A DNA stretch of 64,000 nt. It comes from Polynucleobacter sp. CS-Odin-A6 (GTDB lineage: Bacteria > Pseudomonadota > Gammaproteobacteria > Burkholderiales > Burkholderiaceae). The DNA is taken from assembly GCF_018882095.1 (NCBI RefSeq), contig NZ_JACVPD010000001.1, forward strand, positions 744,001 to 808,000, in the 5' to 3' direction. The position numbers and the translations under genes were made by a program. The first letter of the stretch is position 1. Every line of letters starts with the position of its first letter. Of this stretch, positions 53,911 through 62,870 are shown piece by piece. The notes beneath the pieces were generated by a model. It worked only from the letters and a program-made list of their open reading frames with translations, did no database searches and was not told where the DNA came from.

Positions 53911-54717
53911 TTACTCGGCTACCTTGGCTCCCTCAATGCCGTGGCGTTTCATCGCCTGCGCAATAAATCCAGAAGCCTTGAGTTCGGTGATGATTCCACT
54001 TAAGTAAGCAGTAGTTTTGTCTACTTCAGGGCGTGTTTTAGATATTCCGATGGCTTGATTGATTACCATAAAGCATCCTGGAAGTAGGCGAAGATCGGCA
54101 TAGCGTTTTATATCCGCCTCTAATTGCTGCCTCACTCCTGCAGCTACATTTCCCTTGCCGCTCACAAAGTCATCTACGACCGATTGCGAGTTAGCGGCAC
54201 GAAGTAGAGCGGCATTTTTTATTTCACGTGTGAGATAGAGGTCATAGGCACTCCCTTTGCCGACCACGATTTCATTTCCGTCTACATCAACCTCTGCATT
54301 ATTCTTTAAGGGGGAAGATGCTTTCACTAGATAAGCCCCTTCGATCTGAATATAAGGCGGGGTATAGCTGGTATCAGCACCACGAACAGGATCGATGGCA
54401 ACAAAAATCAGATCAAGCTGATTGGCTTTAAGGGCCTCTACAGTAGCGCTAGCACTTTGATAGGAGATGAGTTCAATGGGTAGCTTAGATTGAATGCTAA
54501 TTTCTCGAGCGATATCAATCGATATTCCCTTGGGTTGTGGTTCACTTTTATCAATTGAGCCGGCTAATACTGGGTTGCCGATATTAATTCCAACGCGCAG
54601 TGTACCGGTTGGTGCAAAGGATTTCATCATAGCTACATCACTGTGGTTGGTGATATTTGGACTAGCAAATATCCATTGAGAAATACAAATCAATCCAATG
54701 CCAAGGTAATTTTTCAT
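53911..54717 (-). CDS. Family 3 periplasmic solute-binding protein
   Basis: A 268-residue protein of the SBP_bac_3 group with a signal peptide ending near IFASPN. TGTLRVGINIGNPVLAG, KGISIDIAREIS and the LKANQLDLIFVAIDPVRG segment are family marks. Relatives bind polar amino acids or small organic anions for ABC importers. No permease or ATPase gene is adjacent. A terminator-like hairpin separates it from the small gene upstream. Confidence 0.82.
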   Translation of the reverse strand: MKNYLGIGLICISQWIFASPNITNHSDVAMMKSFAPTGTLRVGINIGNPVLAGSIDKSEPQPKGISIDIAREISIQSKLPIELISYQSASATVEALKANQLDLIFVAIDPVRGADTSYTPPYIQIEGAYLVKASSPLKNNAEVDVDGNEIVVGKGSAYDLYLTREIKNAALLRAANSQSVVDDFVSGKGNVAAGVRQQLEADIKRYADLRLLPGCFMVINQAIGISKTRPEVDKTTAYLSGIITELKASGFIAQAMKRHGIEGAKVAE

Positions 54718-54737
54718 ATGTTTGATTTAGTCGAGCT

Positions 54738-54765
54738 ATAAAAAAACCGCGGCGGACCGCGGTTT
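54738..54765 (-). terminator. Intrinsic terminator after the 72-residue gene
   Basis: AAACCGCGG and CCGCGGTTT form a perfect 9-bp GC-rich stem with a CGGA loop. On the minus strand it is followed by a T7 run (forward A-run at 54740-54746). It therefore terminates the small gene ending at 54784 and insulates the family 3 binding protein gene. Confidence 0.88.
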
Positions 54766-54783
54766 CGCTTTCTCCAGAGGAGA

Positions 54784-55002
54784 TTATTTCTTAGCCTCAG
54801 TTGCTGGAGCTGCTGCTGGTGCCGGAGGGGTAGTTGGAGCCATCGGAGCTGCGGTAGCATTTTTCTTCGCATCATCGACATGAACTGCATCGGCACCATG
54901 CTTCTCACCGCCCATATCAATATCGCCATCGCCCTTAATTAATAAATAGGCTGTGGCACCAATTAACACTAGTACCATAATGATGATTGAACGATTACTC
55001 AT
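54784..55002 (-). CDS. Small exported or membrane-anchored Ala/Pro-rich protein
   Basis: A 72-residue protein with one N-terminal hydrophobic helix (IIIMVLVLIGATAYLLI) and a low-complexity Ala/Pro/Thr tail ending in lysines. It has a KGDGDIDMGGEKHGADAVH segment in the middle. It is not recognised. It looks like a single-pass membrane protein with a periplasmic tail. The strong terminator directly behind it supports its being a real gene. Confidence 0.6.
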   Translation of the reverse strand: MSNRSIIIMVLVLIGATAYLLIKGDGDIDMGGEKHGADAVHVDDAKKNATAAPMAPTTPPAPAAAPATEAKK

Positions 55003-55158
55003 TGCTTTTCCTTCGATTTGATTGATATTCTCTTATATTAACTCCTAGTAGGCAGACGGTAAATCCGAATAAGCCCTAGGCGTCAAATTAATGCAATATT
55101 CTAGGTAGTACTACTAATTTGGCTAAAGATCAGCCGTCATTTTTTTAAAGATTGTGAC

Positions 55159-56016
55159 ATGAGCCCTAAGTTACCCGTAAACAACTCGCAAACAATCACT
55201 GATTTTCTGAATCTTCAAAAGAGTCAGCTTGCAGAAGACACTTCTGAAGACTCCTATAAATTTGCCTTTGATGATCAAGCTTTTTTAGCTCGCCGAGAAA
55301 CACTAGGACTGCGCTTTCAATTGGAATTACTAAAGCCAGAGATTTTGCTGGGTGAACATGGGGTGGATCACACCATTACGGTATTTGGCTCGACCCGTTT
55401 TGTTAGCAGTCAAACAGCCCGGGAGATGGAAAGTAATGCAAGGACACCGGAGGAGATTGCGGAGGCCAAAAACGCATTACTGCACTGCCAGTATTACGAT
55501 TCAGCAAGGCAGTTCGGTTCAATCGTCGCTGCCTATAACGCCAGGCAATCTAAAATCCAAGATAAGTTGTATATCGCAACAGGTGGTGGTCCCGGCATTA
55601 TGGAGGCCGCTAATCGTGGGGCTTTTGAGGCTGGCGATAAGACGATTGGTTTTAATATTAGCCTCCCAAGGGAGCAGCAACCCAATGCCTACATTACGCC
55701 GGGTTTAAGTTTTCGCTTCCATTATTTTGTCATTCGTAAAATGCATTTCATGCTGAGGGCTAGAGCCATTGTGGCCTACCCAGGCGGATTTGGCTCGATT
55801 GATGAGCTCTTTGAAGTGTTGACCTTAATGCAGACGAAAAAGGCGGAGCGCTTCCCGATCATCCTTGTGGGAAAGGGCTTTTGGCAAGAAGTAATCAATT
55901 TCAATCAAATGCTTGCTCATGGCGTGATCGATCAGACCGATATGGAATTAATGCATTTCGTAGAGAATGCAGAAGAAGCCTGGGAAGTCATACGGAACTG
56001 GTATCAATTAGCTTAA
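55159..56016 (+). CDS. LOG family (TIGR00730-type) protein
   Basis: A 285-residue protein of the LOG/lysine-decarboxylase-like family. The motifs GGGPGIMEAANRG (from 142) and PGGFGSIDE (208-216) are the nucleotide-monophosphate-binding and catalytic marks. Related enzymes cleave nucleoside monophosphates to the base and ribose 5-phosphate, releasing cytokinin-type bases. PGGFGS varies slightly from PGGxGT. N-terminal extension of about 60 residues places it in the long subgroup. It is followed by the channel-like gene on the same strand. Confidence 0.88.
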   Translation: MSPKLPVNNSQTITDFLNLQKSQLAEDTSEDSYKFAFDDQAFLARRETLGLRFQLELLKPEILLGEHGVDHTITVFGSTRFVSSQTAREMESNARTPEEIAEAKNALLHCQYYDSARQFGSIVAAYNARQSKIQDKLYIATGGGPGIMEAANRGAFEAGDKTIGFNISLPREQQPNAYITPGLSFRFHYFVIRKMHFMLRARAIVAYPGGFGSIDELFEVLTLMQTKKAERFPIILVGKGFWQEVINFNQMLAHGVIDQTDMELMHFVENAEEAWEVIRNWYQLA

Positions 56017-56057
56017 GGGTACCCCTAGTAGGCCTGTAAAATACTCACCAAGACATT

Positions 56058-56573
56058 ATGACTATTCCAAATACCTTGATCCTCACCACTGAATTAGATT
56101 TGCCAGCCTATGTATTTGGTATCGCGATGCTCCTGATCGTGATGTTGATTCATGGACTTGTTTTGCTCCAAATTGCTAAGCGCTATGAGGTGAAGTCATT
56201 CCTTTATCTATCGGAACATAAATACTCTGCTGTAGCCTTAGTGTTTTACTTCAGTGTCATGTGCCTCTTTCTACTCCATATCTTTGAAATCATTCTCTGG
56301 GGTATTGCCCTATGGCTATTTAAACTTCTGCCCAACTTAGGAGATAGTATTTTATTTAGCGGCAGCACCTATACAGCAATGGGCTTCATGGAAGATGTGC
56401 TGCCAAGTGGCTGGAAGATGCTCGCTATCATCATCGCTTTTTCAGGAATGTTTGCTTTTGCTTGGACGGCATCGGTCATGATCTCAATGACAAAAAACTT
56501 CCGTCAAGCCTACACCCGTTCGCATATGCAAAAACTCAAATTGCCGCCTGAAGTTATTGAGCGCTTCAAGTAA
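56058..56573 (+). CDS. Channel-like membrane protein with degenerate pore motif
   Basis: A 171-residue protein with three or four hydrophobic helices. Helices around 18-42, 58-90 and 120-143 surround STYTAMGFMED (103-113), a segment at the position where two-TM potassium channels have TVGYGD. It is related in layout to Ion_trans_2-type proteins but the selectivity signature is lost, so potassium selectivity is unlikely. No cytoplasmic RCK domain is attached. The flavoprotein gene starts 2 bp after its stop, a strong operon sign. Confidence 0.6.
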   Translation: MTIPNTLILTTELDLPAYVFGIAMLLIVMLIHGLVLLQIAKRYEVKSFLYLSEHKYSAVALVFYFSVMCLFLLHIFEIILWGIALWLFKLLPNLGDSILFSGSTYTAMGFMEDVLPSGWKMLAIIIAFSGMFAFAWTASVMISMTKNFRQAYTRSHMQKLKLPPEVIERFK

Positions 56574-56575
56574 GC

Positions 56576-57796
56576 ATGAGTAAAGCTTGGGATGCAATTG
56601 TTATTGGCGGCGGGGCGGCGGGACTTTTTTGCGCTGGTATTGCTGGCCAATTGGGTAAAAAAGTATTAGTGCTGGATCACGCAGATGTCTTATGTGAAAA
56701 AATTCGGATTAGTGGGGGTGGTCGATGTAACTTCACTAACTTACACAGCAGTCCAGCTAATTTTCTTTCTCTTAATTCTCATTTTGTTAAAAGCGCCTTA
56801 GCCCGCTATCCCTCAATTGAATTTATTAAGCTGGTTCAGTCTTATCGCATTGCGTATCACGAGAAACATCAAGGACAGTTATTTTGCGATGATTCTGCCA
56901 AGCAAATTATCGAGATGCTGCTTGAGGAGTGCGCTAAGGGGAAAGTCGTGATTCGCCATCCAGTAACTGTGCAGTCAGTTTCTAATGTAGCGGGGGAGTG
57001 GATTGTTCAAACCAATGCGGGATTAGAGTGCTCAAGATCGCTAGTAATGGCAACAGGCGGTTTACCAGTTCCTGCAATTGGTGCAACCGCCTACTCATTG
57101 GATATTGCCAAGCAATTTGGTTTAAAGGTGATAGATCCCCGTCCTGCACTAGTACCGCTCTCATTTACTTCAGGAGAGTTTGACAATCTGACTGAATTAT
57201 CTGGCCTCAGTTTGCCGGTGCGGATTGCTTCCGGATCAAAAGGCAATCGTTATGGTGCTAGTCGTTTTAATGAGGACCTGCTGCTAACGCACAAAGGCTT
57301 ATCGGGGCCAGCAGTGTTACAGGCCAGTAGTTACTGGGCTGAGGGAGAGGCTATTCATATTGATTGGTTAGGTGCAGTGGAAGCCAATGGACGGTTTAAT
57401 TGCGATGAACTGTTTAATAACGAAGATAACCGCCTGAAGTTGACTGAGAATATCTTGTCCTCAGTCATGCCTTTACGACTGGCAAAAGCCTTTGCTGAAC
57501 AAAAAAACCTATTAGGAAAAAAATGGGCTGAGGTTTCTAAAAAAGATCGACATGCCCTGAAAGAGCTGATCACGAATTGGTCAGTGAAACCTGCTGGAAC
57601 GCTAGGCTGGAAAAAAGCAGAAGTGATGTTGGGCGGTGTAGACACCAAGGAGCTCGATGGCCAAACCATGATGGCCCGCAATCATCCCGGCCTCTATTTT
57701 ATTGGTGAGTGTGTTGATGTCACCGGACACCTAGGAGGCCATAATTTCCAGTGGGCCTGGGCCAGTGGCTTTGTTTGTGCTCAAGCACTTAATTAA
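56576..57796 (+). CDS. HI0933-like NAD(P)/FAD-dependent oxidoreductase
   Basis: A 406-residue flavoprotein of the HI0933/YhiN family. The N-terminal GGGAAGLFCAGIAGQLG binds FAD. KIRISGGGRCNFTN is the family signature, and the C-terminal GHLGGHNFQWAWASGF segment is diagnostic. Function of the family is not firmly known; some members act in tRNA or quinone reduction. It is 2 bp behind the channel-like gene and 29 bp ahead of a Bug gene. Confidence 0.88.
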   Translation: MSKAWDAIVIGGGAAGLFCAGIAGQLGKKVLVLDHADVLCEKIRISGGGRCNFTNLHSSPANFLSLNSHFVKSALARYPSIEFIKLVQSYRIAYHEKHQGQLFCDDSAKQIIEMLLEECAKGKVVIRHPVTVQSVSNVAGEWIVQTNAGLECSRSLVMATGGLPVPAIGATAYSLDIAKQFGLKVIDPRPALVPLSFTSGEFDNLTELSGLSLPVRIASGSKGNRYGASRFNEDLLLTHKGLSGPAVLQASSYWAEGEAIHIDWLGAVEANGRFNCDELFNNEDNRLKLTENILSSVMPLRLAKAFAEQKNLLGKKWAEVSKKDRHALKELITNWSVKPAGTLGWKKAEVMLGGVDTKELDGQTMMARNHPGLYFIGECVDVTGHLGGHNFQWAWASGFVCAQALN

Positions 57797-57825
57797 ATCG
57801 TATTTTCGAATCATTCCTCTGATCC

Positions 57826-58806
57826 ATGATGAATAGAATCTTCCGTATTACCAGCCAGTTCACCATAATCTTTTTGAGTTTAGGCTTATGTTTTGGTGTA
57901 CAAGCTGCCTACCCGGAAAAGCCGATTAAAGTCATCATTGGCTTTCCTGCGGGAGGTCCACTAGATGCGCATATGCGATTATTAGTTGAAAAACTCCAAG
58001 CGACTTTAGGTCAAACAATCATTATTGATTACAAGGCAGGTGCGGGTGGAACGGTAGGCGCTCAGTATGTGGCTCAATCTCCTGCCGATGGATATACCTT
58101 GCTTTTAGCCAATACTGGAACGATGGTGATTAATCCTGCTGTGTACACAAAAACGTCTTACGACACGCTGAAAGAATTTCAAGCGATTGCAAGAACAGCT
58201 CAGCAGCCTTTGGCGTTAATAGTGAATAAAGATGTGCCTGCTCAGACTTTAAAAGAGTTTGTAGCTTATGCAAGAGCTAATCCAGGTAAATTGAATTACG
58301 GATCTGCTGGTAATGGAGGTATCTCACACCTTGTGCCAGAAATGCTGAAAAATGAGACTGGGATTTTTATGGTGCATATTCCCTTCAAGGGAAGCGCTCC
58401 AGCTTTTACAGATTTGATTGCGGGTCATGTTCAATTCATGGCCGAATCTGTTCCTCAGGCTGCTAACTATGCAAAATCTGGGAAGGTGCGGGCTTTAGCT
58501 GTTACGAGCGCAAAGCGTAATCCTGCACTCCCCAATACTCCAACAGTCATTGAGACTGGTGTTGCAAACTTAGAAGTAGTTGGCTTTTACGGCATCCTCG
58601 CCCCCAAGGGCACTCCACCTGATGTTGTTAGCAAACTGAATCAAGCTTTTAAGGAGACCCTAGAATCCCCGGAGATTCAGAAGAAAATGCTTGAGCAGGG
58701 CGCTGACCCAGCTTATCTCAATGCAGATCAATTTACAAAATTTCTGACTGGAGAAATGCCTCGCTGGGCCAAGGCAGTAAAGCAGGCTGGCGCAAAGCTA
58801 GATTAG
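57826..58806 (+). CDS. Bug-type (TctC) periplasmic solute-binding protein
   Basis: A 326-residue Bug protein. The signal peptide ends near FGVQA, then YPEKPIKVIIGFPAGGPLDA starts the mature protein. SPADGYTLLLANTG and HIPFKGSAPAFTD are family loops. Two ATGs (57826, 57829) are possible starts. It lies close behind the flavoprotein gene. No tctAB genes are present, so it must use a distant membrane partner or act in another way. Confidence 0.88.
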   Translation: MMNRIFRITSQFTIIFLSLGLCFGVQAAYPEKPIKVIIGFPAGGPLDAHMRLLVEKLQATLGQTIIIDYKAGAGGTVGAQYVAQSPADGYTLLLANTGTMVINPAVYTKTSYDTLKEFQAIARTAQQPLALIVNKDVPAQTLKEFVAYARANPGKLNYGSAGNGGISHLVPEMLKNETGIFMVHIPFKGSAPAFTDLIAGHVQFMAESVPQAANYAKSGKVRALAVTSAKRNPALPNTPTVIETGVANLEVVGFYGILAPKGTPPDVVSKLNQAFKETLESPEIQKKMLEQGADPAYLNADQFTKFLTGEMPRWAKAVKQAGAKLD

Positions 58807-58871
58807 CTCAGCTCAGAACAGATTGTCCTAACTCCCCAAGACTGAATTTGCTTATGAATAATGTAGGGGAA

Positions 58872-58898
58872 TTGGCAAGCCCTGAATTTGGGTATAAA
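58872..58898 (+). promoter_or_regulatory. Candidate sigma-70 promoter of the phasin gene
   Basis: TTGGCA (58872-58877) and TATAAA (58893-58898) are separated by 15 bp, close to the preferred distance, about 57 bp before the phasin start. A G-rich ribosome site (GGGGGGAAA) follows. The spacing is slightly short, so confidence is moderate. Confidence 0.4.
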
Positions 58899-58955
58899 GT
58901 AGAAGCGTCAGTTTGTTCATGCATGAAAACGTATTTAACTTAGGGGGGAAATCGA

Positions 58956-59483
58956 ATGGATCCGAAAGAGATACAAGCTTGGCAGCAAGAAAAGGCGAAA
59001 GAGTTATTTGACTATTCTCAAAAATTATTGGATGCCGCTAAAGATCTGAGTGAACACCATCTGGCTGAAATTCAGTGGGGTATGAAAAATGCGATGGAGA
59101 CAGCTAAATCTGTAGCCAAAAATGATCTGGCTAAGCTTAAGGAATTACAAGCATCAGCTACCAAAGAGGCTGCAAAACGCACGACCCTCTATCAGAAGAA
59201 AGTACAGTCTGTTCTGAAAGAGATCGGCGATGACGCAGCTGATGGCACAGAAAAGCATCTAGAAAAGGTTCGTAGCTCCATGGTGAACTGGCTAGAGGAT
59301 GCTGAAAGCAAAATGCCAGGCCATGCTGATAAGTTATCTAAGGTAGTGCATGAGATGTCTACAGCGGGTCAAAAAATGTTTAAAGAAGGCCGCAAAATTG
59401 TGAATCAAGTTGCGGAAACTGTAGAAAAAAATATTGAAGAGCACCTCAGAAAATCTGCTGACACCAAGAAGGATAGTAAGTAA
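58956..59483 (+). CDS. Phasin family protein
   Basis: A 175-residue, highly helical and charged protein. It resembles phasins (PhaP-type), which coat polyhydroxyalkanoate granules. The N-terminal MDPKEIQAWQQEKAKELFDYS and amphipathic helices rich in Ala, Lys and Glu fit. The sequence is low in motifs, so the family call rests on composition and length. A strong terminator follows. Together with bdhA it suggests storage of PHB. Confidence 0.7.
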   Translation: MDPKEIQAWQQEKAKELFDYSQKLLDAAKDLSEHHLAEIQWGMKNAMETAKSVAKNDLAKLKELQASATKEAAKRTTLYQKKVQSVLKEIGDDAADGTEKHLEKVRSSMVNWLEDAESKMPGHADKLSKVVHEMSTAGQKMFKEGRKIVNQVAETVEKNIEEHLRKSADTKKDSK

Positions 59484-59539
59484 GCGTTCCAAGCGTTCGA
59501 AATGTCCGCAAGGTTCGAGTTATTCATTTCCTTACAAAG

Positions 59540-59573
59540 AGCCGCCTAAGCTTTATCGATAGGCGGCTTTTTT
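59540..59573 (+). terminator. Terminator after the phasin gene
   Basis: AGCCGCCTA and TAGGCGGCT form a 9-bp perfect stem with an 11-nt loop, followed by a T-run (59568-59573). It terminates the phasin transcript. The converging Trp-rich gene ends 59572, so the T-run overlaps its stop region. Confidence 0.88.
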
Positions 59574-59808
59574 ATACCCAGCCCTGTAGCCAGATTTCAG
59601 CATTCTTTAACTCGCGCCAAGGAATGGTTCTGATCTGTTGATCAAAGACCGCTTCGAGTTCTACAAACTCAATAGCGCCATCGGGTAATTCCGGAAGAAT
59701 GACCTTGCTCACTAAAAAGTGTTTCCGCTTGTGAGTGGGTTGCACTGCAGTCCATTTACTCAGTAGCAGTTTCTTTGGATTGAGGGGGTTTTGTTCTTTA
59801 GAGGGCAT
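59572..59808 (-). CDS. TIGR02450 family Trp-rich small protein
   Basis: A 78-residue protein of the TIGR02450 family. The start at 59808 (MPSKEQNPLNPKKLLLSKW) is chosen because the NPKKLLLSKWTAVQP motif begins the family; the frame reads 44 residues further upstream without matching. The KHFLVSKV, WRELKNAEIWLQGW segments are diagnostic. Its role is unknown. The start overlaps the stop of the upstream lipoprotein gene by about 11 bp, so they are probably co-translated. Confidence 0.85.
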   Translation of the reverse strand: MPSKEQNPLNPKKLLLSKWTAVQPTHKRKHFLVSKVILPELPDGAIEFVELEAVFDQQIRTIPWRELKNAEIWLQGWV

Positions 59809-60088
59809 TGCACTGAAATTCTTTGCCGTTGCTAACGAGCTTACCAGAGTCAGTCGTGAAGACATGACTAGCATCTTGGATTCGAACAGTGCACTTCGCA
59901 TCAAAATAGCTCTGAGGACCCAAACTACCGCAGTAATCATATTGTCGATCCTGAAACTGCATCACCGCTTTTTTGAGAACCATCGTGAATTTTGAATCAG
60001 GACTATTGCTACATGACCAAGTAGTGTAGTCTTGTCCACAACCTATGAGTCCACAAGACAAGATCAAGCAAGTTATTACTTTGTTCAT
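59798..60088 (-). CDS. Small hypothetical lipoprotein
   Basis: A 96-residue protein with a signal peptide and lipobox (LIGC). The mature part contains five further cysteines (WSCSNS, DYCGSL, AKCTVR and the end FQCNAL), compatible with disulfides. It is not recognised. It overlaps the TIGR02450 gene, and lies 22 bp downstream of the large rhodanese gene on the other side of its stop. Export and lipidation are predicted only. Confidence 0.65.
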   Translation of the reverse strand: MNKVITCLILSCGLIGCGQDYTTWSCSNSPDSKFTMVLKKAVMQFQDRQYDYCGSLGPQSYFDAKCTVRIQDASHVFTTDSGKLVSNGKEFQCNAL

Positions 60089-60110
60089 ATTGTTTTAGGC
60101 GTCCGCGATG

Positions 60111-61694
60111 CTATAGCACCCAAAAGTGGTGAGTACCATCCTTACCCAGTTGCTCTACCAGACCAAATTCCCAATCCAGATAGGCCTGCATGGCAGCAGG
60201 ATCTACGCTAGTACCCTCATAAGGGCGTTTGTAACGATCCAGTGGAGGGGAAGCTAAATGGGTGGCACCTTTTTCTAAGGGAAGATCTGCTTTAGTCCAG
60301 GCTGCATTACCACCTGATAAAACGACTATCTCTGCTTTCGTCAGTGCTTGGATTTCTTTTGCGGCAAATAGGGCTAGTTCACCTGTGGTGCTAGTAAGGA
60401 CATAGCGATCCGCTTTGGGTAGTATCTGCAAAGCATTAGCAAATTGCGATCGAAGGGCAAACCAGCTTCCTGGGATATGCCCTTTTACATAATTCGCATG
60501 GGTACTTAAGTCAACAAAGATCGTACCGCTATCATTCTTCAACCATATTGCAGCAGTAACAGCATCTACTGTTGGAATTTTAGGGGTTGATGGAAGGGGT
60601 GGTTTCCATAATCCTTTTTCCGTCAGATCTGCTGCCTTGACATCATCAATGACATAAACATCCCAGGCCATTTGGGCGAGCCATGATGCGGGCATGTTTG
60701 CCCTAACGCCGCCTGGATCAGACAAGACGATACGTGCGCCACGAACGGGAGCAACCATCTCCGTTTCTTGAACCAGTTGACCGCCTGGGGTTGAGCGAAA
60801 ACCTGGTAAATGACCTGCTTCATATTCTTCTGGGGTTCTGGGGTCAAAGAAGTAGGTTGTCCGATCGGTCTGGGTTTTCCATTGCTCAATATCCGCAAGA
60901 CTGACGCGCTGCACTCCCGCTTTATTGGCAACATTGCGGGCTCGTTCGGCTGCTTCGCTGGCAGTGCTGTCACTGACTTCTTTAAATTTTCGGCTTTGGC
61001 CCTGATCGAGCTTTTGGCCAGCTAAGGTCCAGCCAATGGTGCCGTTGCGTAATGCATTCACTTCATTGGGGATGCCGGCATTAATTAAGGACTGAGTGCC
61101 GATGATGCTGCGGGTTCTCCCAGCGCAATTCACAATGACTTTAGTCTTTGGATTAGGGGCAATCTCCGGTAAACGTAAAACCAGTTCAGCCCCTGGCACG
61201 CTGATGCCAGTTGGGATGCTCATGGTTTGGTATTCCTCAAAACGGCGAACATCCACCACCACCACATCTTCATGGTTATCGATGAGTTGCTTTACTTCCT
61301 GGGCGGATAGGGAGGGCGTATGTCTTTTGGACTCCACAAATTCCCCAAAAGATTTGCTAGGCACATTCACATCTTTAAAGACTTCGCCACCAGCCGCTTT
61401 CCATGCGGTAACGCCACCTTTTAAAACACTGACATCGAGGTAGCCAAGCGCAATCAGGCGTTGGGCAGCCAGTTGTGCATCACCTTCTCCATCATCTAGC
61501 GTAACAATCGGCACATCCTTTCTTGGAAGCTTGCTGAAGGCATCGACTTCAATACGCGATAGTGGCATATTTGCGGCAAATAAAGGATGCTCCTGAGCAT
61601 GCGGATCTTCTTCGCGAACATCTAGTAAAGCAATCTCTTCTTTTTTAAGCAGTTTATTGCGGACAAATGCGTAGTCTTGATATTGAATCGACAT
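60111..61694 (-). CDS. Four-domain rhodanese-related sulfurtransferase
   Basis: A 527-residue protein composed of four rhodanese-like modules (about 1-110, 125-235, 262-365 and 375-475). Only domain 2 keeps a catalytic cysteine, C190 in NCAGRTRS. In domains 1, 3 and 4 the active-site position is replaced (DDGEGD, SDPGGV, STTGEL). So one module could transfer sulfur while three are structural or binding units. Proteins of this layout occur in betaproteobacteria without a firm function. A Bug gene lies 39 bp upstream on the same strand. Confidence 0.85.
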   Translation of the reverse strand: MSIQYQDYAFVRNKLLKKEEIALLDVREEDPHAQEHPLFAANMPLSRIEVDAFSKLPRKDVPIVTLDDGEGDAQLAAQRLIALGYLDVSVLKGGVTAWKAAGGEVFKDVNVPSKSFGEFVESKRHTPSLSAQEVKQLIDNHEDVVVVDVRRFEEYQTMSIPTGISVPGAELVLRLPEIAPNPKTKVIVNCAGRTRSIIGTQSLINAGIPNEVNALRNGTIGWTLAGQKLDQGQSRKFKEVSDSTASEAAERARNVANKAGVQRVSLADIEQWKTQTDRTTYFFDPRTPEEYEAGHLPGFRSTPGGQLVQETEMVAPVRGARIVLSDPGGVRANMPASWLAQMAWDVYVIDDVKAADLTEKGLWKPPLPSTPKIPTVDAVTAAIWLKNDSGTIFVDLSTHANYVKGHIPGSWFALRSQFANALQILPKADRYVLTSTTGELALFAAKEIQALTKAEIVVLSGGNAAWTKADLPLEKGATHLASPPLDRYKRPYEGTSVDPAAMQAYLDWEFGLVEQLGKDGTHHFWVL

Positions 61695-61733
61695 GAATTC
61701 TTTTCTTAATGTTTGCTGTTATGATTTTGTGTA

Positions 61734-62711
61734 TTAATCGAGCTTAGCGTTGGATTTTTTTACTACTTCGCCCCAACGAACAATCTCTTGATTAATGTAG
61801 GCTGCCAATTCTGGGCGACTCATTTTGGGGACCGTGGCACCCATTGCTGTCCAACGCTCCTTGATATCAGGGGTGGCAAGGGCGATTTGAACTTCTGCAC
61901 TCATCTTGTCAACGATCTCTTTTGGAGTGCCTTTGATAGCCCACATGGCATACCAGCTGTACACCACATAGTCCTTGATGCCGAGCTCTAGTGCAGTAGG
62001 AACATTGGGGAATGCCTCCACACGTTTTTGAGTTGTCACAGCCACGGCAATCAGTTGCCCACTTTTGATGAAGGGTGCTGCACCAGCCAAAGTGTCAAAC
62101 ATCATGTCTACTTGACCTGCTACTAAATCTTGTAAGGCGGGTCCAGTTCCGCGATAGGGGATATGGGTAATGAATAATTTGTTTTGCATCTTAAATAATT
62201 CACCCGTTAAATGCTGAGAGGTGCCATTCCCGGTTGATGCGTAGTTGTACTTTCCTGGGTGCTTGCGAATTTCTTGAATGATGGACTGCAGATCATTTTT
62301 AGGAAACTTAGTTGGGTTCACCACGATCACATGGGGGACACTGCCAATGATGGCCACTGGCTCAAAGTCTTTGGTAATGTCATAAGAGAGGTTGGTGTAC
62401 ATACTTGGCGCAATAGAGTGGTGAACTGCGCCAAGAAGCCAGGTATAGCCATCAGGAGCCATTTTTGCGGCTACTGCTGCCCCAACAGTACCCCCGGCAC
62501 CACCTTTGTTATCGACAATGATTGAGGTTCCCAATTGTGTTCCCAATTGCTTTGCTAATGGGCGTCCAAAGGCATCGACTGCCCCTCCTGGCGGGAAGGG
62601 GTTAATAAAGGTGATGGGTTTATTTGGGGTGGGCCAATTGCTGGCTTGGGCAAAGACCTGCAGGCTGGCGAGGGCGCAAGCCAATAAAACAAGACAATTT
62701 CTGATTTTCAT
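61734..62711 (-). CDS. Bug-type (TctC) periplasmic solute-binding protein
   Basis: A 325-residue Bug protein with a signal ending near LQVFAQ. The mature sequence contains PNKPITFINPFPPGGAVDA, MAPDGYTWLLG and the HIPYRGTGPALQDL loop, each a family mark. It is the fifth and last Bug gene in the window. The rhodanese gene lies 39 bp downstream on the same strand. No TctA or TctB genes are nearby. Confidence 0.88.
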   Translation of the reverse strand: MKIRNCLVLLACALASLQVFAQASNWPTPNKPITFINPFPPGGAVDAFGRPLAKQLGTQLGTSIIVDNKGGAGGTVGAAVAAKMAPDGYTWLLGAVHHSIAPSMYTNLSYDITKDFEPVAIIGSVPHVIVVNPTKFPKNDLQSIIQEIRKHPGKYNYASTGNGTSQHLTGELFKMQNKLFITHIPYRGTGPALQDLVAGQVDMMFDTLAGAAPFIKSGQLIAVAVTTQKRVEAFPNVPTALELGIKDYVVYSWYAMWAIKGTPKEIVDKMSAEVQIALATPDIKERWTAMGATVPKMSRPELAAYINQEIVRWGEVVKKSNAKLD

Positions 62712-62870
62712 GAGGGTCTCCGTCGATTTCTGATCGTTTGAGCTATTTTGGAGGATTTGCAGAATCTAAGAGTTATCCCTGATACTACCCCCGAAATTCT
62801 CTAGTTTTTATGGGGATATACTCATTCTGAGTTTAGTACTCATACATTGATCAGAAATTTAGGAGACTCC

